From positions 1 to 41,563 of the forward strand of contig NZ_JAKIUR010000026.1 of the NCBI RefSeq assembly GCF_021647475.1: a stretch of 41,563 nt of DNA, written 5' to 3'. A program made the translations under genes and the position numbers. Below are positions 33,394-41,393 of this stretch, one piece after another; within the stretch, counting starts at the first letter, position 1, and each line of letters starts with the position of its first letter. The stretch comes from Lutibacter sp. GTDB lineage: Bacteria; Bacteroidota; Bacteroidia; Flavobacteriales; Flavobacteriaceae. The notes beneath the pieces were generated by a model. That model made no database searches and was not told where the DNA came from. It saw only the letters and a list, made by a program, of their open reading frames with translations.

Positions 33394-34200
33394 TTATTTA
33401 ATTCCAGAACTTGCCATACTCCTGATAAAGTATTTTTGAAAGAATGTGTATGCTATAATTATAGGTAAAGCTAATAATACTGCCGAGGCTAATTTAACGC
33501 CCAATTGCCCTTCGGCTCTACCGCCAACCGAGAATAAAGTTACCAATTGCGGCATGGTCATTAATTGTTGATCTCTAATAACAATTAAAGGCCAAAGCAC
33601 CTCATTCCACGTTGACATAAAGGTTAAAATCCCTACCGTTACAATGGTTGGTATAATGCTTGGAAAAAGGACTTGAAAGATAATTCTCATATTGTTACAT
33701 CCATCAATTTTAGCAGCATCTATTAAAGCTTGTGGGGTAGAAATAAATGCTTGCCTAAATAATAAAATAGCAAAATTATTTATTACAAAAGGAATAATTA
33801 AGGCGGCATAATGATCTACAAAACCTAATTTTACCATTGTAATATAATTGGGAATCAAAGTTATTTGAAAAGGCAAAGTCATTGTAAATATTATAATATA
33901 AAATATAAAATCTCTTCCAATAAACTTGGTCTTAGCTAAAGCATAACCCACCATTGCACTAAAAAATATGACACAAAAAGTGATAATACTTGATACGAGG
34001 ATGCTATTAAACAGGGCACGACCAATAGGAATTTTACTAAACATACTTATATAATTATGTAAAGTAAAATGTGCAGGTAAAAAAGTTAAACTACCTATTT
34101 CAGTTTCTGGTGAAATTGATGCTATTAACATCCAAAAAAAAGGATAAATAAATGCAATAGCAAAAACGATAAGTATTATATAAATTAATGCTTTTTTCAT
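33394..34200 (-). CDS. ABC sugar importer permease (MalG type)
   Basis: A 268-residue inner-membrane permease with six predicted helices. It has the EAA-type loop that docks the ATPase (DAAKIDGCNNMRIIFQVLFP, about 188-207). The first helix is close to the N-terminus (IYIILIVFAIAFIYPFFWML). It pairs with the permease encoded 3 bp upstream and uses the binding protein and ATPase of the same operon. Confidence 0.93.
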   Translation of the reverse strand: MKKALIYIILIVFAIAFIYPFFWMLIASISPETEIGSLTFLPAHFTLHNYISMFSKIPIGRALFNSILVSSIITFCVIFFSAMVGYALAKTKFIGRDFIFYIIIFTMTLPFQITLIPNYITMVKLGFVDHYAALIIPFVINNFAILLFRQAFISTPQALIDAAKIDGCNNMRIIFQVLFPSIIPTIVTVGILTFMSTWNEVLWPLIVIRDQQLMTMPQLVTLFSVGGRAEGQLGVKLASAVLLALPIIIAYTFFQKYFIRSMASSGIK

Positions 34201-34203
34201 AGG

Positions 34204-35067
34204 TTAATAATTTTTTTCTAAAAATCGTTTTTGTAAAACAATTACTAGCAAAATAAAAATGGCAAAGGTAAATCCTAAAGTAGCTGCATAACCCATATGA
34301 TAAAAGTCAAAAGCTTGTTTGTATATATATAACACCGAAGAAAGTGAACTATTTAACGGCCCTCCACCTGTCATAACATAAGGCTCAATAAATAATGAAA
34401 AACCACCAATGGTAGAAAAAATAACTACCATAAAAATGGTTGGGTTTAATGCCGGCAAGGTTATGTATTTAAATTTTTGCCAATCGGTTGCACCTTCTAA
34501 ATCGGCTACTTCATAATAATATTTTGGAATGGTTTGCAATCCCACCAAAAATAATACAATATAAAGTCCAACATTTTTCCAAGTTGCCATAATTGCAATG
34601 GATGGCATTGACATTTTTTCGGTAGTTAACCAACCAATTCTATCTAAACCAATATCGGTTAAAAGTCTGTTAATAAGCCCGCTATTAAAACCATAAAGTT
34701 GTTGCCACATAATTGTTACTACAACACCTGATACAATAAACGGTAAGAAAAAAGCCGCCCTAAAAAAACTACTAAATTTAATTTTGGTGTTTAGTAAAAC
34801 TGCAATTCCTAATGAAAAAACGAGTTGTAGTGGAATGTGAATCGCTAAAAAATAAAGTGTGTTAATCAGGGATTTATAAAAAAGACGGTCGTGAAGCATC
34901 TTTTCATAATTATATAATCCACTATATTCCATCGGCGAAATAACATTCCATTTATGAAAGGTTAAATAAAAAGAAAACAATACGGGAAAAGCCACAAATA
35001 TCAAAAAAAACAAGACATAAGGCGAAACTAATAAATAAGGACCTATTTTAAATTTTCGTTTAGTCAT
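34204..35067 (-). CDS. ABC sugar importer permease (MalF/UgpA type)
   Basis: This 287-residue permease has six predicted membrane helices and the EAA loop EVADLEGATDWQKFKYITLP (about 188-207). It starts GPYLLVSPYVLFFLIFVAFPV, typical of the short MalF/UgpA group. Its ATG overlaps the stop of the binding-protein gene as TAATG, so the two are translationally coupled. Confidence 0.93.
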   Translation of the reverse strand: MTKRKFKIGPYLLVSPYVLFFLIFVAFPVLFSFYLTFHKWNVISPMEYSGLYNYEKMLHDRLFYKSLINTLYFLAIHIPLQLVFSLGIAVLLNTKIKFSSFFRAAFFLPFIVSGVVVTIMWQQLYGFNSGLINRLLTDIGLDRIGWLTTEKMSMPSIAIMATWKNVGLYIVLFLVGLQTIPKYYYEVADLEGATDWQKFKYITLPALNPTIFMVVIFSTIGGFSLFIEPYVMTGGGPLNSSLSSVLYIYKQAFDFYHMGYAATLGFTFAIFILLVIVLQKRFLEKNY

Positions 35068-36368
35068 TAGTTTGTAGTTTTAAAATTACCTAACAATATA
35101 TTTATCGCTTTTTCAGCTGCATCTAAAGCTGCTTTTGGTGTCTTTTTATTATAGACCACTGAGGCTTCATACTCGTCAGAAATAATGCTCAAAACTTCAA
35201 TCATAAGTTCACAATTATCAGTACCATAAACGTAATTAGATTGCTTGATAAAAGGAACAATTTTTGGATGGGTTTTAAAGTAATCTTGAAATAAAATAGA
35301 TGCTTCCATTTTTTGACGTCTTGGTAATTGCTCCGTTAAGGATAATAATTTTAAATCGCCTTTCTCGCTAATTAAAGTTTTTATAAACGCCCATGCTTTT
35401 AGTGGGTTTTTACACGTGTTAAATATTACAATATTTTTAGGATCGGCATAAGTATATACAGGACCTTGATGTGAATTTGGTACAGGAATGGGTGAATATC
35501 CAAATTCAAAACCTTTTGGTTTAAATTTATTGGTATAACTAATATCCCAAGGTCCCGTCCATTTTGTGGCATATTGACCCCCTAAAAATTTATCACTTCC
35601 AGTGGCATTATTTTCTTTAGCAAAGTATTGTTTTTTATATAATTGTTGTAAAAAAGTTAAAACTTCTAGTGCATATTTATTATTAAATACAGGTTTATTA
35701 TTTTCTATTAAATGTCCACCATTAGAGGCTGCTAAATACAAAGAATAAAAATCAAATAAACGTTGATACCAAATATTTTTTATAGATGTATTACCTATCC
35801 ATTGATCAATATAGCCATCGTTATTAGTATCTTTTGAAAACATTTTTCCTGCTTTTAAAAATGCCTCGTATGTTTTTGGTGCTGTTTGTAATCCAATTTT
35901 GTCCATTTCTTTTTTATTATATACAGACATTATCGGATTTATTTTCCAAGGAATTTGGTAAATATGCCCGTCGGTAGAAGTGATTTCTTTTAGCACTTTT
36001 TCGCCACTTCTTTTTTTAATAAAATCTACAAATCCTTTTATGGTATCCAACTGTACCAACACACCTGATTTGGCATACATTTCTACCAAACCTTGCCACA
36101 TATTGGCATAAATATCAGGTGTCGTTTTACCAACTACAGCAGCCATTAAAACCTCTTCGCTAGATTGCCCTTCTGGAATGGGTTGAAATTTAATTTTATT
36201 TGTGTGGTTATCATTCCACTTTTTAACAAAGTAACGAGTAAAAGTTATTTCTTGCATGTTATTAGAAGACCAATACGTTAATTCATTTTTTGTTTTTTGG
36301 TCAGTGCTACAAGCACTGAATGCAAAAACAACGAATAGTATTGGTATTAATTTTCTAAACATTTTCAA
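35067..36368 (-). CDS. ABC sugar-binding lipoprotein (family 1 type)
   Basis: A 433-residue extracytoplasmic solute-binding protein, first gene of the importer operon. The lipobox is VFAFSAC (Cys20). The fold shows LTYWSSNNMQEITFTRYFVKKWN near the start, TPDIYANMWQGLVEMYAKSGVL, and GQYATKWTGPWDISYTNKF. It presumably captures an oligosaccharide in the periplasm and hands it to the two permeases. The presence of an ATP-driven importer with a binding lipoprotein is unusual for sugar uptake in Bacteroidota, which mostly use SusC/SusD pairs; none is found in this window. Confidence 0.92.
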   Translation of the reverse strand: MKMFRKLIPILFVVFAFSACSTDQKTKNELTYWSSNNMQEITFTRYFVKKWNDNHTNKIKFQPIPEGQSSEEVLMAAVVGKTTPDIYANMWQGLVEMYAKSGVLVQLDTIKGFVDFIKKRSGEKVLKEITSTDGHIYQIPWKINPIMSVYNKKEMDKIGLQTAPKTYEAFLKAGKMFSKDTNNDGYIDQWIGNTSIKNIWYQRLFDFYSLYLAASNGGHLIENNKPVFNNKYALEVLTFLQQLYKKQYFAKENNATGSDKFLGGQYATKWTGPWDISYTNKFKPKGFEFGYSPIPVPNSHQGPVYTYADPKNIVIFNTCKNPLKAWAFIKTLISEKGDLKLLSLTEQLPRRQKMEASILFQDYFKTHPKIVPFIKQSNYVYGTDNCELMIEVLSIISDEYEASVVYNKKTPKAALDAAEKAINILLGNFKTTN

Positions 36369-36670
36369 TAAAAAATTTGAATAACCTTGTAAATGTACTA
36401 GTATTTTCTAATTTGATTACGAAAATTTTCGAAAAATTGATTTAACAAATGTTTTATATTTTAATTTAAGGTTATTTAATTTTTATATAAAAGATTTAAA
36501 ACTATGAATTACGATATCGATTTATTGTTGAATTCAAAATCCAATTCTTATTACAGCCAATACTAAGTAGTAGCTATCAGCCTATTACAATAGTTTTAAA
36601 TACTTTAATTTTAACTTTATATTACAATTTAAACGTTTCTATTTTTCTTACCTTTATATAGATAAAAATA
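36369..36670. other. 302-bp divergent control region of the mannoside module
   Basis: It separates the importer operon (minus) from the glycosyltransferase gene (plus). It contains the palindrome at 36420-36431 and very AT-rich sequence. No full TTTG-N19-TAnnTTTG promoter is recognised for either direction, which would suit promoters that need an activator or alternative signals. Confidence 0.5.
36420..36431. promoter_or_regulatory. Palindromic operator candidate for the importer operon
   Basis: CGAAAATTTTCG is a perfect 12-bp palindrome about 55 bp upstream of the binding-protein start codon. It shares GAAAA/TTTTC arms with the site before the pfk pair (24019-24030), though without the central CG. 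The operon's own LacI regulator is the natural candidate to bind it. Confidence 0.4.
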
Positions 36671-38923
36671 ATGTGCCTTATGAAAGAAATTCAGATTGCT
36701 AATATTTCAACATTTTTACCTAGAGAATGTGGTATAGCTACTTTTTCAAATAATTTGTTAAAGGCTATAATTTCAAATAATTTAAACAATAATATAAAAA
36801 TAAATCCTTTTGTAGTTGCTATAGATAAAGATACAGATGGGTTTGTTTATCCAAAAAATGTTAAGCATACTATTCGCCAACATCAATTATCAGATTATAT
36901 AAATGCGGCTAAATTTATTAATTATAGTCATGCCAAAATGTGTATAATACAACATGAATTTGGTATTTTTGGTGGAGATAGTGGTACTTATATTTTATCA
37001 CTTATCCATAATTTAAAAATACCTTTTATTGTTATTTTTCATACCGTATTAGAAGAACCTACTTATACTCAAAAAACAATTATCCAAAAATTAAGCAACA
37101 AAGCTAGCAAGGTTATTGTTATGAGTAATTTGGGGATTAAATTCTTAAAAAATATTTATGGAGTTTCTGAAAGAAAAATATCAAAAATTGAACACGGAGT
37201 GCCTGATTTTAAATTTAACGATACTAATATCACGAAAAAAAGGCACGATTTTAAAGGTAAAAAAGTACTGCTAACCTTTGGATTGTTAAATAGAAATAAA
37301 GGAGTTGAAACTGTTTTAAAAGCACTTGTTGAAGTTGTAAAAAAACACAAGAATTTTGTTTACATCATTTTAGGAAAAACACATCCTAACGTTATAAAAG
37401 AAACTGGGGAAGAATACAGAAATTATTTACATCAATTTGTTCAAAAACATGCGTTAGAACCCTATGTGTATTTTTATGATCACTTTGTAACGGATGAAGA
37501 ATTATTTGATTATGTTTCTGCAACTGATATTTATATAACTCCGTATTTAAATAAAGCCCAAATGACAAGTGGACCACTTTCCTACGCCGTTGGTGCTGGT
37601 TGTGCTGTAATTGCAACGCCTTTTTGGCACGCCGAAGAATTGTTAGCAGATGAAAGAGGTTTACTTTATGATTTTGGAGACGCTAAAGCTTTATCTAAAA
37701 TACTAATTAATTTACTTGATAATCCTGATAAAACACTTGCTTTACAAAAAAAAGCGTATGTATATGGTAGAACATTAATTTGGCAAAAAGCTGGAGAACA
37801 ATATGCCAATTTAATTCAGGATATTGTTAAACACAAAAAACAAATTAAAACTGATGAATATCCTGTTTTTAACCCAATGTTACTTCCTGATTTTTCTTTA
37901 AAACATGTTAAACGATTAACTTATAATACAGGCATTATTCAACATGCAAGCTACAATGTACCAAATTTAAAAACAGGATATTGTATTGATGATAATTCAC
38001 GAGCTTTACTAATGACTATAATGGCTTGGGAGCAACTCAAAGATGAAGATGCACTTGAATTATTACCTAAATATTTAGGTTTTATAAATTATATGCAAAA
38101 TGATGATGGTACTTTTAAAAATTTTCTAGGATTTAATAATCAATATCTTGATGAACAAGGATCAGAAGATTCTTTTGGCAGAACTATTTGGGCTTTAGGT
38201 TATTTAATACGGCGATCCCCTAATCCTGGATATTTTCAAATGTCTTTAGAAATTTTTATGAAAGCACTTCCTAATTTTAAAACGCTAAAAGAAATTAGAA
38301 GTATTGCATTAACAATAAATGGATTATATCAATATTTGAAGCGTTTTCCAAGTGATGAAAAAATGATAAGTTTACTTAAAAATTTAACCAATAAAATAGT
38401 TTTAAGTATTAATAAAGGAAAAGATAAAGACTGGATTTGGTTTAACGATAAATTAACCTACGCCAATGGTATTGTTCCTTTATCGCTTTTATATGCTTAT
38501 AAGATATTGAAAGATGTCAAAATATTAAATTTAGCAGAAGAAGTAATTCATTTTTTAGAAAAGATTAATTTTAAAAATGATTATCTTGAAATTGTTGGAA
38601 ATAATGGCTGGTATGAAAAAGGAAAAGAACCTGCTAGCTTTGCTCAACAACCTATAGATGCAACAGTATTAACCCTTGCGTTTTATCAGGCTTTTAAAAT
38701 AACAAAAAACAAAGCTTATTTAAAAAAAATGTATGCTTCCTATTTATGGTTTTTAGGAGAGAACAGATTAGGAATTCCACTTTATAATTTTGACACTATG
38801 GGCTGTGCTGATGGTCTCGAAAGTTATGGAATAAACAAAAATCAGGGAGCAGAAAGTACCATAGCTTACTTAATAGCACATATAAAAATTTTAAAGGCTT
38901 TAGATAATAGCATTACACATTAA
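36671..38923 (+). CDS. GT4 glycosyltransferase fused to an alpha/alpha-barrel-like domain
   Basis: A 750-residue cytoplasmic protein in two parts. Residues 1 to about 395 are a GT-B glycosyltransferase of the GT4 type: RECGIATFSNNLLKAI at the start, EHGVPDFKF, VLLTFGLLNRNKGVETVLKAL (about 199-219) and QMTSGPLSYAVGAGCAVIAT followed by HAEELLADERGLLYDF. Residues about 415-750 form the helical domain shared with the lipoprotein at 30704-31939 (GYCIDDNSRALLMTIM, MQNDDGTFKNF, FGRTIWALG, NQGAESTIAYL). An in-frame ATG at 36680 is an alternative start. It is divergent from the importer operon and probably makes or remodels a mannoside; the donor and acceptor are unknown. Confidence 0.85.
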   Translation: MCLMKEIQIANISTFLPRECGIATFSNNLLKAIISNNLNNNIKINPFVVAIDKDTDGFVYPKNVKHTIRQHQLSDYINAAKFINYSHAKMCIIQHEFGIFGGDSGTYILSLIHNLKIPFIVIFHTVLEEPTYTQKTIIQKLSNKASKVIVMSNLGIKFLKNIYGVSERKISKIEHGVPDFKFNDTNITKKRHDFKGKKVLLTFGLLNRNKGVETVLKALVEVVKKHKNFVYIILGKTHPNVIKETGEEYRNYLHQFVQKHALEPYVYFYDHFVTDEELFDYVSATDIYITPYLNKAQMTSGPLSYAVGAGCAVIATPFWHAEELLADERGLLYDFGDAKALSKILINLLDNPDKTLALQKKAYVYGRTLIWQKAGEQYANLIQDIVKHKKQIKTDEYPVFNPMLLPDFSLKHVKRLTYNTGIIQHASYNVPNLKTGYCIDDNSRALLMTIMAWEQLKDEDALELLPKYLGFINYMQNDDGTFKNFLGFNNQYLDEQGSEDSFGRTIWALGYLIRRSPNPGYFQMSLEIFMKALPNFKTLKEIRSIALTINGLYQYLKRFPSDEKMISLLKNLTNKIVLSINKGKDKDWIWFNDKLTYANGIVPLSLLYAYKILKDVKILNLAEEVIHFLEKINFKNDYLEIVGNNGWYEKGKEPASFAQQPIDATVLTLAFYQAFKITKNKAYLKKMYASYLWFLGENRLGIPLYNFDTMGCADGLESYGINKNQGAESTIAYLIAHIKILKALDNSITH

Positions 38924-38927
38924 CTCT

Positions 38928-39109
38928 ACCCGCTGTGCATTATGATAAAATTCCGTCAATTCGAGTAAATTTTAGCCTTTTTAGGCTTAAAATTAGTATC
39001 GAGAATAGGTTTTTTATTTACAAACAGCCAGTTCTCGATACAATTTTTTATCAAAAATTACTCGAACTGATGGAACAGTAAGTTTAAAAAGTTATAATGC
39101 ACAACGGGT
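38928..39109. mobile_element. 182-bp MITE with terminal inverted repeats and target-site duplication
   Basis: The ends are ACCCGCTGTGCATTAT (38928-38943) and the complement of ACCCGTTGTGCATTAT (39094-39109), 16 bp with one mismatch. They are flanked by the direct repeat ATTAACTCT (38919-38927 and 39110-39118). The inside is one large hairpin: TTCGAGTAA...GTATCGAGAA pairs with TTCTCGATAC...TTACTCGAA, with the side hairpin AGCCTTTTTAGGCT. There is no transposase. The left duplication contains the stop codon of the glycosyltransferase gene. A degenerate copy is at 123-258. Confidence 0.8.
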
Positions 39110-39160
39110 ATTAACTCTATTTAAACATGGTGATATAAAATTAATATTTTAAGAAAAATC

Positions 39161-40627
39161 TTATTCAAATACCATTTCATCAAATAACTCATCCAATGAA
39201 ATGGTTGCAAATGTAGATGCATAATCTGACATTGCATAAGGAATTATTAATTCATCATTTAAAATAATTGAACCACAGGAATAAACTATATTAGGTACAT
39301 AACCATCTCTTTCTTCTTCATTTGGCATAAGCAATGGTTCTTTTAATCTTGCAATTACCTTTGAAGGATCTTCTAAATTAAGAAGTATTGCTCCTAAACT
39401 ATATCTTCTCATCGGACCAACACCATGCGTTATTAATAACCAACCTTTTTCTGTTTCAAGAGGTGAACCTGAATTACCTACTTTTGTAAATTCCCAAGGA
39501 AAAGTAGGCTCTTGTATTTTTTTTGCATTTTGCCAAACATTTAAATTATCAGAAAACATGATATAGTTGGCATAACCATCATAACGTGAAATCATGGCAT
39601 ATTTACCATTAATTTTTCTAGGAAAAAGTGCCATTCCTTTATTTATAGCATATTTACCGTTAAGAGGTTCTATTTTAAAATTATAGAAATCTTTTGTTTC
39701 TAATAAGGTAGATAATATAGCACGACCATTATAGGCTGTATAAGTTGCATAATAGGTTATTTTGCCATTATCATTAGTAAATCTTACAAACCTAGCATCT
39801 TCAATTCCATTAGTTTCTGAATAGGAAACTGGAAAAATTACGCGTTCAGATAAAGCAGTATCTAAAGAATAGGTTGTTTCATAATGTGAAGTTGCAAACC
39901 ATTTTATTCTATTTATTTCATCTTTATCATATTCAGACAACTTTTCATCTTTTAATACTTCTACAATGCTACCCATAAGTTCACCATAAATAAACTTATC
40001 ATTAAGCCTACCTAAAATATTATTAAGTATAGCTCCATCATGTTCAATTTCCTCAAATTTTTGTTTAAATCTTTTTTTGTCATAAACATAACGTTTTATA
40101 GTTTCAGGTACATCAACAAGATATCCTGGATCAACAACAGCAATTTTATTATTTTCATCAATTATGGCGCTTCTAAAAACTATAGAAGAAATATGTCCTT
40201 CACCTGTAGCTCTAAAACTAATAATTACTCTTGTTTCACCCTCCTCTAAATTAAATTGATTAGGATCTAATACAATTGATGGATTAAAAAAAGCAGCAGA
40301 TTCTATAGAATATTCCTGCGTAAAGTAAGCTCCAATAAGTAATTTTTTCTTTTTAGAAATACCTTTATAATTAATCTTTAGTCTTTTAACTATTTCTTTA
40401 ACTTCAGCATAATTTTTTTTCAGAATCTTAGAGATGTTTCTATGACGTTTAGAAAAGTTTTTTAATATTTGATCTAATACTAAATAGGTTTCTTCTTCTG
40501 AAAGATTTAAAATGTTTTTAATAATCATTTCAACTCTTTTATCACTACTAGGTCTGTAAAAGCGAGTGATAATTCTTTTAGGGTCAGGATAAAAACGAAA
40601 TTTATTTCGTTTAACAGTTAATGACAT
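39161..40627 (-). CDS. GH130-family protein (long form, separate gene)
   Basis: A paralogue of the long-form GH130 in the importer operon, about 488 residues, with an N-terminal helical extension and the propeller: NGIEDARFVRFTNDNGKITYYATYTAYNG, ALFPRKINGKYAMISRYDG, WLLITHGVGPMRRY and ERDGYVPNIVYSCGS. No signal peptide is present. The frame is open upstream to a TTG at 40654, but that codon lies only two bases from a -7 box, so the ATG at 40625-40627 (MSLTVKRNKFRF) is chosen. It has its own promoter and stands apart from the operon. Confidence 0.88.
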   Translation of the reverse strand: MSLTVKRNKFRFYPDPKRIITRFYRPSSDKRVEMIIKNILNLSEEETYLVLDQILKNFSKRHRNISKILKKNYAEVKEIVKRLKINYKGISKKKKLLIGAYFTQEYSIESAAFFNPSIVLDPNQFNLEEGETRVIISFRATGEGHISSIVFRSAIIDENNKIAVVDPGYLVDVPETIKRYVYDKKRFKQKFEEIEHDGAILNNILGRLNDKFIYGELMGSIVEVLKDEKLSEYDKDEINRIKWFATSHYETTYSLDTALSERVIFPVSYSETNGIEDARFVRFTNDNGKITYYATYTAYNGRAILSTLLETKDFYNFKIEPLNGKYAINKGMALFPRKINGKYAMISRYDGYANYIMFSDNLNVWQNAKKIQEPTFPWEFTKVGNSGSPLETEKGWLLITHGVGPMRRYSLGAILLNLEDPSKVIARLKEPLLMPNEEERDGYVPNIVYSCGSIILNDELIIPYAMSDYASTFATISLDELFDEMVFE

Positions 40628-40655
40628 AATCTTGAGGTGAATAAATAAATACAAA

Positions 40656-40663
40656 CAAAGGTA
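40656..40663 (-). promoter_or_regulatory. -7 box of the separate GH130 gene
   Basis: The minus-strand reading is TACCTTTG. Transcription would begin near 40651, which excludes the TTG at 40654 as a start codon. An inverted repeat AATAAATA/TATTTATT brackets the box. A -33 TTG lies 24 bases upstream, longer than usual. Confidence 0.5.
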
Positions 40664-40712
40664 TTTATTAAATTTTATTTCTATCTACAATTATTATTAT
40701 TTTTTGTATTTA

Positions 40713-41309
40713 TCAATGTCTTCCTTCTAAAATTTTCACAACATCTTTTAATGTGAAACCTTTTGCTTGTAGTAAAATTAAATAATGAAACAGCAAATCT
40801 GCACTTTCATTTAAAAATAAATTATCGTCATTATCTTTGGCTTCAATTACAACTTCAACTGCCTCTTCACCCACTTTTTGAGCAATTTTATTAATCCCTT
40901 TTTTAAACAATGAAGCAACGTAGCTTTTTTCTGAATCAGCAGCTTCTCTTCTACGTTGAATTACATTTTCCAACTCCGATAAAAAACCGAAGGATTGGTT
41001 ATTTGTTTCTCCCCAACAAGTATCTGTCCCTTTATGGCAAGTTGGTCCAGCTGGATTTACTTCAATTAACAAAGTATCCTTATCACAGTCGTTTTTTATA
41101 GAAACTACCTTTAAAAAATTACCACTTTCTTCTCCTTTAGTCCATAACCTATTTTTTGTTCTGCTAAAAAATGTAACACTATTCGTTTCAACTGTTTTTG
41201 AGTAGGCCTCAGCATTCATATAACCCAACATTAATACATTTTTAGTAGTTGCATCTTGAATAATAGCTGGTACTAAACCATCGTTGTTTTTATTAAAATT
41301 TATGTTCAT
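40713..41309 (-). CDS. hisIE: Bifunctional phosphoribosyl-AMP cyclohydrolase / phosphoribosyl-ATP pyrophosphatase
   Basis: HisIE performs the second and third steps of histidine synthesis. The HisI part has MLGYMNAEAYSKTVET, FFSRTKNRLWTKGEESGN and the zinc-site segment PAGPTCHKGTDTCWGE. The HisE part has KKGINKIAQKVGEEAVEVVIEAKD and NESADLLFHYLILL. The ATG at 41307-41309 (MNINFNKNNDG) gives 198 residues, normal for the fusion. The open frame continues upstream to 41387 only because a repeat there (41328-41381) happens to be translatable. Confidence 0.93.
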   Translation of the reverse strand: MNINFNKNNDGLVPAIIQDATTKNVLMLGYMNAEAYSKTVETNSVTFFSRTKNRLWTKGEESGNFLKVVSIKNDCDKDTLLIEVNPAGPTCHKGTDTCWGETNNQSFGFLSELENVIQRRREAADSEKSYVASLFKKGINKIAQKVGEEAVEVVIEAKDNDDNLFLNESADLLFHYLILLQAKGFTLKDVVKILEGRH

Positions 41310-41327
41310 AATTTTATTTTTTGGTGA

Positions 41328-41381
41328 TTGAGCGGAGTCAAAATCACAATTGTTATTATTACCGCTTCGACTCCGCTCAGC
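41328..41381. repeat. Inverted repeat between hisIE and hisF
   Basis: TTGAGCGGAGTCAAAA (41328-41343) pairs with TTCGACTCCGCTCAG (41366-41380) around a 20-base AT-rich loop. The same arm occurs once inside moeA at 12399-12413. Confidence 0.75.
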
Positions 41382-41393
41382 GTCCAATCAATT

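Noticed and set aside
40628..40654. Start of the separate GH130 gene at TTG 40654
   Set aside because: It lies two bases from the -7 box and upstream of, or at, the predicted transcription start; the ATG at 40625-40627 gives a natural N-terminus.
41310..41387. 26-residue N-terminal extension of HisIE
   Set aside because: It is encoded by the inverted repeat between hisIE and hisF and has no counterpart in the family.
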